A stretch of 64,000 bases of DNA from Caldifarciminota bacterium (GTDB lineage: Bacteria > Hydrothermota > Tepidihabitantia > SM23-42): NCBI GenBank assembly GCA_020343595.1, contig CP070802.1:439327-503326 (forward strand), read 5' to 3'. Positions 59,609 to 64,000 of the stretch are shown one piece after another. The notes beneath the pieces were generated by a model, which saw only the letters and a program-made list of their open reading frames with translations, was not told the origin of the DNA and did no database searches. The position numbers and the translations under genes are program-made. Every line of letters begins with the position of its first letter. Position 1 is the stretch's first letter.

Positions 59609-60980
59609 ACCCAAGATGTTTGGCAGGACAAAACATATTCACTTCGTCGGGATAGGTGGCATTGGAATGAGTGGTTTGGCGACGATCATGAAGAATCTTT
59701 CATTCACGGTGACCGGTTCTGATCTTCATGCCTCGGACATAACACGGCGTCTGAAGCGCTTGGGTATTCGGGTAATCGGGGGACACAGAAAGGGTAATAT
59801 TGCAGGAGCTGACGTAGTTGTTTATTCGTCTGCGATCCGCGATGACAACCCCGAGCTTCGCGAAGCAAGGACAAAGAATATTCCAGTAATCCACCGGGCC
59901 GAATTGCTTGCTGAGTTGACGCGTACGAAATTTGCGATTTGTATTTCCGGTACGCATGGTAAAACAACAACTACTTCTTTCGTAAGTGAGGTTCTGCAGA
60001 ATAGCGGGATGTCACCGACCACGGTAATAGGTGGTATCGTCATCGGAAGGACTCAGGCTACTCTCGGGGCGGGGAATTTCCTCGTCTGTGAGGTCGATGA
60101 GTCCGACAAGTCATTCCTCAGGGTTTACCCATCGTTTGCCATTATTACAAACATCGAGGCAGAGCATCTTGATTACTACAAAGATCTGGATGAGATCAAA
60201 GAGCATTTCGGGCATTTTGCTAACCATGTACCATTCTGGGGAAGTGTATTTTTGGGAATAGATTCACCGGTGAGCAAGAGCATAGTGCAAAACATACGTC
60301 GGCAGGTGATCTCATATGGTTTCGAAGAATCTGCTGATCTGCATGCGGAAGATCTGCAGAAATATGATTTCGGGGTGTCTTTCAAGGTAAGATATCATAA
60401 GAAATTGGTCGGCAAGTTCAGGATCAATTTGCCTGGTCGACACAATGTCGCCAATGCCCTAGCGGCGATAGGTGTTGGTCTTGAATTAGGTATTGGTGTT
60501 AGAAAGATAAGGGGCGCGATAGACGCATTTCGTGGCGTACATCGTCGGATTGAGTATATAGCAGAAGTGAACGGTATCAGAATATTCGATGACTACGGGC
60601 ACCATCCAACCGAGATCGCGGTTACTTTGCAGACATTGCGCGATTACTTCCCGGCGCAGAGAATTGTCGCCGTCTTCCAACCACACAGGTTCACGCGCAC
60701 TTACCATCTCTTTGACCAATTTGCTAAGTCGTTCCTCAGTGCCGATCTGGTGATCGTTACCGAGATATATGCTGCACATGAAATGCCCATACCGGGTGTG
60801 ACCGGGAGGGCTTTGGCCAATCGACTTTCGAAGGAACAGAATGGGGTGCACTTTATCAGTAAGATCGATCAAATCCTGGAATACCTCAGACAGAATCTGA
60901 TGCCTGGTGATGTTATCGTCATTCAGGGGGCTGGGGATATTAACCAGGTTGCGCGGCAACTTCTCAAGGAATTGAGATAA
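59595..60980 (+). CDS. murC: UDP-MurNAc:L-alanine ligase MurC
   Basis: 461 residues from ATG 59595, 8-9 nt after AAGGA; TTG 59589 and ATG 59601 are neighbouring alternatives. HFVGIGGIGMSGLA opens the Rossmann domain, GTHGKTTTTSF is the P-loop (about 118), and FDDYGHHPTEIAVTL and FQPHRFTRT are typical. It adds L-alanine to UDP-MurNAc. Stop and murB start share bases (TAATG). Confidence 0.96.
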   Translation: MKMLRPKMFGRTKHIHFVGIGGIGMSGLATIMKNLSFTVTGSDLHASDITRRLKRLGIRVIGGHRKGNIAGADVVVYSSAIRDDNPELREARTKNIPVIHRAELLAELTRTKFAICISGTHGKTTTTSFVSEVLQNSGMSPTTVIGGIVIGRTQATLGAGNFLVCEVDESDKSFLRVYPSFAIITNIEAEHLDYYKDLDEIKEHFGHFANHVPFWGSVFLGIDSPVSKSIVQNIRRQVISYGFEESADLHAEDLQKYDFGVSFKVRYHKKLVGKFRINLPGRHNVANALAAIGVGLELGIGVRKIRGAIDAFRGVHRRIEYIAEVNGIRIFDDYGHHPTEIAVTLQTLRDYFPAQRIVAVFQPHRFTRTYHLFDQFAKSFLSADLVIVTEIYAAHEMPIPGVTGRALANRLSKEQNGVHFISKIDQILEYLRQNLMPGDVIVIQGAGDINQVARQLLKELR

Positions 60981-61864
60981 TGAAGAATCCTTTTAAGGGG
61001 ATACCGAGTATCAGGATGATAGAGGACGAACCGTTAGCCGACCATACTTCATTTCACATCGGCGGCAAGGCCAGGTTCTTTGTATGCGTGTACACGAAGA
61101 AGGCGTTGATAAGAGTTCTGCAAAGGATCGATAAAAATCGATTGCCGTATTTTGTACTCGGCGCGGGTACGAACATTCTGGTTGCAGATTCCGGCTTTCC
61201 TGGAGTTGTTCTGAAACTGGGAGGAATTTTCAAACGTATTTCCTGGAGGGGCGTTTTGGCGCGATGCGGCGGTGGTGTCATGATCAGAGATTTTCTTGAA
61301 GATTCGAAGGAAAAGGGTTACGGCGGCGGAGAATTCCTGGCGGGCATACCGGGTACGATCGGTGGCGCGGTCAAGGGTAATGCCGGCGCATTTGGATGTT
61401 CGATTGCGGACATGGCGATCAGGGTATCAGTGGTTGGCGGGGATGGCAAAGAGCATATCCTTTCCAGATCCGATCTCGGGTTTACCTATAGATCATCCAA
61501 CATTAAGAATGGTTGCACAGTGATAGCCGCGGATCTGGTCATGATACTTGACACAAGAACTAGCATACAAAAACGAATTGACGAAAATCTCAAGAAACGG
61601 ATGGAACGCCATCCAGCTGGCTATTCGGCAGGATCCTTTTTCAAAAATCCGCCCGGACATGCGGCGGGTAAGTTGATTGAAATGTGCGGTCTGAAGGGCA
61701 TTGCGGTCGGTGACGCAGTGGTAAGCGAGAAGCACGGGAACTACATCATCAATCGAGGTAGAGCAAAGGCTGCTGATGTCATTGCGTTGGCCGATCGGAT
61801 AAAAAGGGCGGTGTTCAAGAAGACCGGTATTCAATTAGAAGAAGAGGTGAGACTATTAGGCTGA
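60980..61864 (+). CDS. murB: UDP-N-acetylenolpyruvoylglucosamine reductase MurB
   Basis: 294 residues, FAD-binding. DHTSFHIGGKARFFV and VLGAGTNILVAD form the FAD site, GIPGTIGGAVKGNAGAFG the second, and AGSFFKNPPG contains the catalytic serine. It reduces enolpyruvyl-UDP-GlcNAc to UDP-MurNAc. The short form lacks the YxxxL loop insertion typical of type I enzymes. It lies between murC and the short ftsQ-like gene, the usual murC-murB-ftsQ order. Confidence 0.95.
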   Translation: MKNPFKGIPSIRMIEDEPLADHTSFHIGGKARFFVCVYTKKALIRVLQRIDKNRLPYFVLGAGTNILVADSGFPGVVLKLGGIFKRISWRGVLARCGGGVMIRDFLEDSKEKGYGGGEFLAGIPGTIGGAVKGNAGAFGCSIADMAIRVSVVGGDGKEHILSRSDLGFTYRSSNIKNGCTVIAADLVMILDTRTSIQKRIDENLKKRMERHPAGYSAGSFFKNPPGHAAGKLIEMCGLKGIAVGDAVVSEKHGNYIINRGRAKAADVIALADRIKRAVFKKTGIQLEEEVRLLG

Positions 61865-61872
61865 TTATCGTT

Positions 61873-62169
61873 TTGCTACTGATCATTGTTCTTGCGATAC
61901 TTGCATTTGTCGTGCTGCGAAAACGCGAGCGGTACGTGATGCTTGAGGAAATTATACCGGAGGGCGAGGTGTTATCCGCGGTGGATGGAATAATCAAATA
62001 CAAGGGTGTTCAGTATATTCTGGGCACCACTGATCTTGGAAAGAAAAAGCATCTTCTGGACAAATTGAACTTGTTGGAAGTGGAGGAAATAGGAGTGATC
62101 GATATGCGTTATAGAGGACAGATCATTTTAAGAAATGAAATAGCTTATGATGTTTTAAGGAGGAAATGA
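61873..62169 (+). CDS. Short FtsQ-like membrane protein lacking the POTRA domain
   Basis: 98 residues from TTG 61873; the frame is open upstream, and CTG 61861 or ATT 61855, nearer the GAGGTGAG site, could be the start. One membrane helix (about 1-16) is followed by roughly 80 residues. GIIKYKGVQYILGTTDLGKK then VIDMRYRGQIILRNE matches the end of FtsQ/DivIB (a strand pair with 'LG' and the terminal IDLRY..QVxVR). A normal FtsQ is 230-300 residues with a POTRA domain after the helix; that part is missing. The slot between murB and ftsA is exactly that of ftsQ. Confidence 0.7.
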   Translation: MLLIIVLAILAFVVLRKRERYVMLEEIIPEGEVLSAVDGIIKYKGVQYILGTTDLGKKKHLLDKLNLLEVEEIGVIDMRYRGQIILRNEIAYDVLRRK

Positions 62170-63401
62170 TGGCACGGAAAGAAAGAATCGTCGGCGTCGA
62201 TTTGGGGACAACGAAAATTGCTGCGATCATTGCTGAAGTCGAGGGCGAGGATCTGAAAATTGTAGGCGTCGGTTCTACTCCTTCAAATGGATTGAAGCGC
62301 GGGGTAATCGTTAATCTCGAGAAAGCGATCGAGTCGATCGTGAAATCGGTCGATGAGGCATCGCGCATGGCGGGTGTGAAAGTGGATTCCTGCTATGCCG
62401 GTATTTCTGGTTCACATATAGAAAGTATCAACGCACATGCGATGATTGCGACCGCGCGGTCGGGTGGAGTGGTGACAAAGAGAGATATCGAACGCGTGAT
62501 CGAGCAGGCAAAAGCGATCGCTTTGCCCCTTGATCGTGAGATAATCCATGCGATACCGATCGAATATGTGGTTGATAATGAAAAAGGTATAAAAGACCCG
62601 GTCGGTATGAGCGGGGTGAAGCTGGAGGCCGAAGTACATATCGTAACTGCAGCGATAACGTCTGCGCAAAATATCTACACTGCACTGGAACGCGCGGGCC
62701 TGCGGGTCAAGGATCTGGTACTTCAGCCTCTTGCGTCGTCGTACTCGGTTCTACAGCCGGATGAGATTGATCTGGGCGTATGCCTGTTGGATGTCGGAGG
62801 CGGAACGACAGACCTGGCGATATTCTATGACGGTGCAATTAGATATTCTGAAGTGATACCGCTCGGCGGCGAATACATAACGAATGACATAGCGATCGGC
62901 ATCAGGACGCCCTACAAGCAGGCAGAGGAGATAAAGCGTAAGAACGCAAGTATCTCGGTGTCAGCGGATGAAGGCAAAGAGGAAATTAGGGTTCCAGGTA
63001 TAGGTGGTCGTGAAGATCGGAACATCACCCGGGAGTTACTGGCTTCGATTGTCACTCCCCGCGTGGAAGAAATACTGATGATCACCAATAAGGCGATCAA
63101 GAGAAGCGGGTTCTATGATATCCTCGCCGCCGGTGTTGTTGTGACCGGCGGTACGGCACGACTACGTGGTCTGGACGCACTTGCTGAGGATGTCTTTCAT
63201 CTGCCCGTGAAGATAGGTATTCCAAAGAAGATAGGTGGTCTCACTGATATAGTGCAAGATCCGATCTACGCAACGGGCGTCGGTCTTATTCTGTACGGTT
63301 ACGAGAAGAAAAATCAAGTGCTGATAAAAAGAACAAGAGGTGTGGGTGTGTTCGATGCCCTTAAGAAGAGATTCGAAGATTGGTTCGCTAAGTACTTCTA
63401 A
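62169..63401 (+). CDS. ftsA: Cell division actin-like protein FtsA
   Basis: 410 residues from ATG 62169, the second of two tandem ATGs and the better spaced from AAGGAGG. The actin fold shows IVGVDLGTTKIAAII, LLDVGGGTTDLAIF and VVTGGTARLRGLDALAE; domain 1C is at about 80-165. The end DALKKRFEDWFAKYF is the amphipathic membrane-targeting helix. FtsA tethers FtsZ to the membrane. Its start overlaps the stop of the ftsQ-like gene. Confidence 0.97.
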   Translation: MARKERIVGVDLGTTKIAAIIAEVEGEDLKIVGVGSTPSNGLKRGVIVNLEKAIESIVKSVDEASRMAGVKVDSCYAGISGSHIESINAHAMIATARSGGVVTKRDIERVIEQAKAIALPLDREIIHAIPIEYVVDNEKGIKDPVGMSGVKLEAEVHIVTAAITSAQNIYTALERAGLRVKDLVLQPLASSYSVLQPDEIDLGVCLLDVGGGTTDLAIFYDGAIRYSEVIPLGGEYITNDIAIGIRTPYKQAEEIKRKNASISVSADEGKEEIRVPGIGGREDRNITRELLASIVTPRVEEILMITNKAIKRSGFYDILAAGVVVTGGTARLRGLDALAEDVFHLPVKIGIPKKIGGLTDIVQDPIYATGVGLILYGYEKKNQVLIKRTRGVGVFDALKKRFEDWFAKYF

Positions 63402-63415
63402 AAGGAGGAAGGCAT

Positions 63416-64000
63416 ATGTTTGAATTAGTTGAGGATCCAAAATACATAGCAAAAATAAAAATGATTGGAGTTGGTGGTGCAGGCTGCAATACAATTAACT
63501 ATGCCACGAATCATGGGATACATGGAGTAGAGTGCATCGCTGTTAATACCGACGCCCAGGTCTTGAAATTGAATAAAGCGAACGAGAAGATACAGGTCGG
63601 TACAAATCTAACCCAGGGTTTGGGTGCCGGTGGTGATCCTGAGATCGGCCGCAAGGCTGCTGAAGAATCTCGCGAGAAAATACGCGATGTCTTCCGTGAT
63701 GCAGATATGGTTTTCATTACCTGTGGGGAAGGTGGAGGTACTGGCACTGGCGCCTCACCAATCATTGCTGAAGAGGCAAAGAATTCGGGTGCTCTGGTCG
63801 TTGCGGTTGTTACTCGACCCTTCGAATACGAGGGTGTCTGGCGTATGACGAATGCCCAGAGCGGCATCGATGAACTGAAGGATAACGTCGATACGCTGAT
63901 CGTCATTCCCAACCAGAAATTGATCGCCGTTGCTCCAAAAGACCAGTCGATCATCGAAGCATTCAGATTGGGTAACATGGTGCTCTTTAATGCTATAAAG
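63416..64000 (+). CDS. ftsZ: Cell division tubulin-like GTPase FtsZ (partial, cut by window end)
   Basis: 195 residues are visible from ATG 63416 (after AAGGAGGAAGGC) to the window edge, with no stop. IGVGGAGCNTINY is the first nucleotide loop, GLGAGGDPEIGRKAAEE the second, and GEGGGTGTGASPIIAEEA the tubulin signature; VDTLIVIPNQKL follows. FtsZ polymerises into the division ring. This is the expected end of the dcw cluster. Confidence 0.97.
   Translation, partial: MFELVEDPKYIAKIKMIGVGGAGCNTINYATNHGIHGVECIAVNTDAQVLKLNKANEKIQVGTNLTQGLGAGGDPEIGRKAAEESREKIRDVFRDADMVFITCGEGGGTGTGASPIIAEEAKNSGALVVAVVTRPFEYEGVWRMTNAQSGIDELKDNVDTLIVIPNQKLIAVAPKDQSIIEAFRLGNMVLFNAIK

Noticed and set aside
1-64000. 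CRISPR arrays, insertion sequences, prophage, toxin-antitoxin or restriction systems
   Set aside because: No regularly spaced repeats, transposase, integrase or toxin pair was found; the lone HNH gene lacks such context.

Overview
This window is chromosomal DNA of a Gram-negative-type bacterium. I see an Omp85-type and other outer-membrane barrel proteins, lipoproteins, meso-DAP-type MurE, and secreted proteins with FlgD-like / type IX-secretion-like C-terminal domains. Together with an archaeal-type ApgM phosphoglycerate mutase and moderate GC, this suggests a member of the FCB group or a nearby candidate phylum (WOR-3/Stahlbacteria-like is my best guess; inference only). No rRNA, CRISPR array, insertion sequence or prophage is visible.

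Layout. 1-6578 (+): the end of an outer-membrane protein, a membrane sensor/coiled-coil protein, a YhaM-like OB-HD protein, SMC and FtsY. 6600-20760 (-): a long ribosomal operon starting at rpsH (S8-L6-L18-S5-L30-L15-SecY-Adk-Map-IF1-L36-S13-S11-S4-RpoA-L17), followed by a glycoside-hydrolase-like lipoprotein, TldD/TldE and an EamA transporter. 20903-25532 (+): a pseudopilin-like gene, then an arsenic operon (ArsR, ArsP-type permease, ACR3, anchored thioredoxin, CcdA, small thioredoxin). 25574-29750: an M28 peptidase and a ferredoxin on the minus strand, and a divergent BFD-type [2Fe-2S] protein with lipB-lipA. 29926-35590 (+): a large M28/FN3 secreted protein, apgM and purH. 35617-45418 (-): a Wzi-like barrel; a tRNA-Ala-led operon (TPR lipoprotein, small membrane protein, HNH nuclease, Omp85 barrel); and an operon nnrD-propeller-tatC-lipoprotein. 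45589-48626 (+): yajC, def, fmt, rsmB. 48840-64000 (+): a complete dcw division/cell-wall cluster (mraZ-STAS-rsmH-ftsL-ftsI-murE-murF-mraY-murD-ftsW-murG-murC-murB-short ftsQ-like-ftsA-ftsZ), cut off inside ftsZ.

How the parts work together. Most of the window is growth machinery: translation, protein export (SecY, YajC, FtsY, TatC), protein maturation (Def, Map, Fmt), chromosome organisation (SMC), peptidoglycan precursor synthesis and division. Genes are tightly packed with many 4- to 47-bp overlaps, and no gene-free stretch exceeds about 300 bp.

Most notable observations. (1) Twelve readable sigma70-like promoters all have a spacer of exactly 16 bp, and five of them end 5-8 nt before the start codon, implying leaderless mRNAs. 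(2) mraZ carries three TGGGG boxes in exact 10-bp register over its -10 and start codon. (3) The gene in the ftsQ position encodes only about 98 residues, as if FtsQ had lost its POTRA domain. (4) A STAS protein without the phosphorylatable serine sits between mraZ and rsmH. (5) L17 has a long lysine-rich tail.
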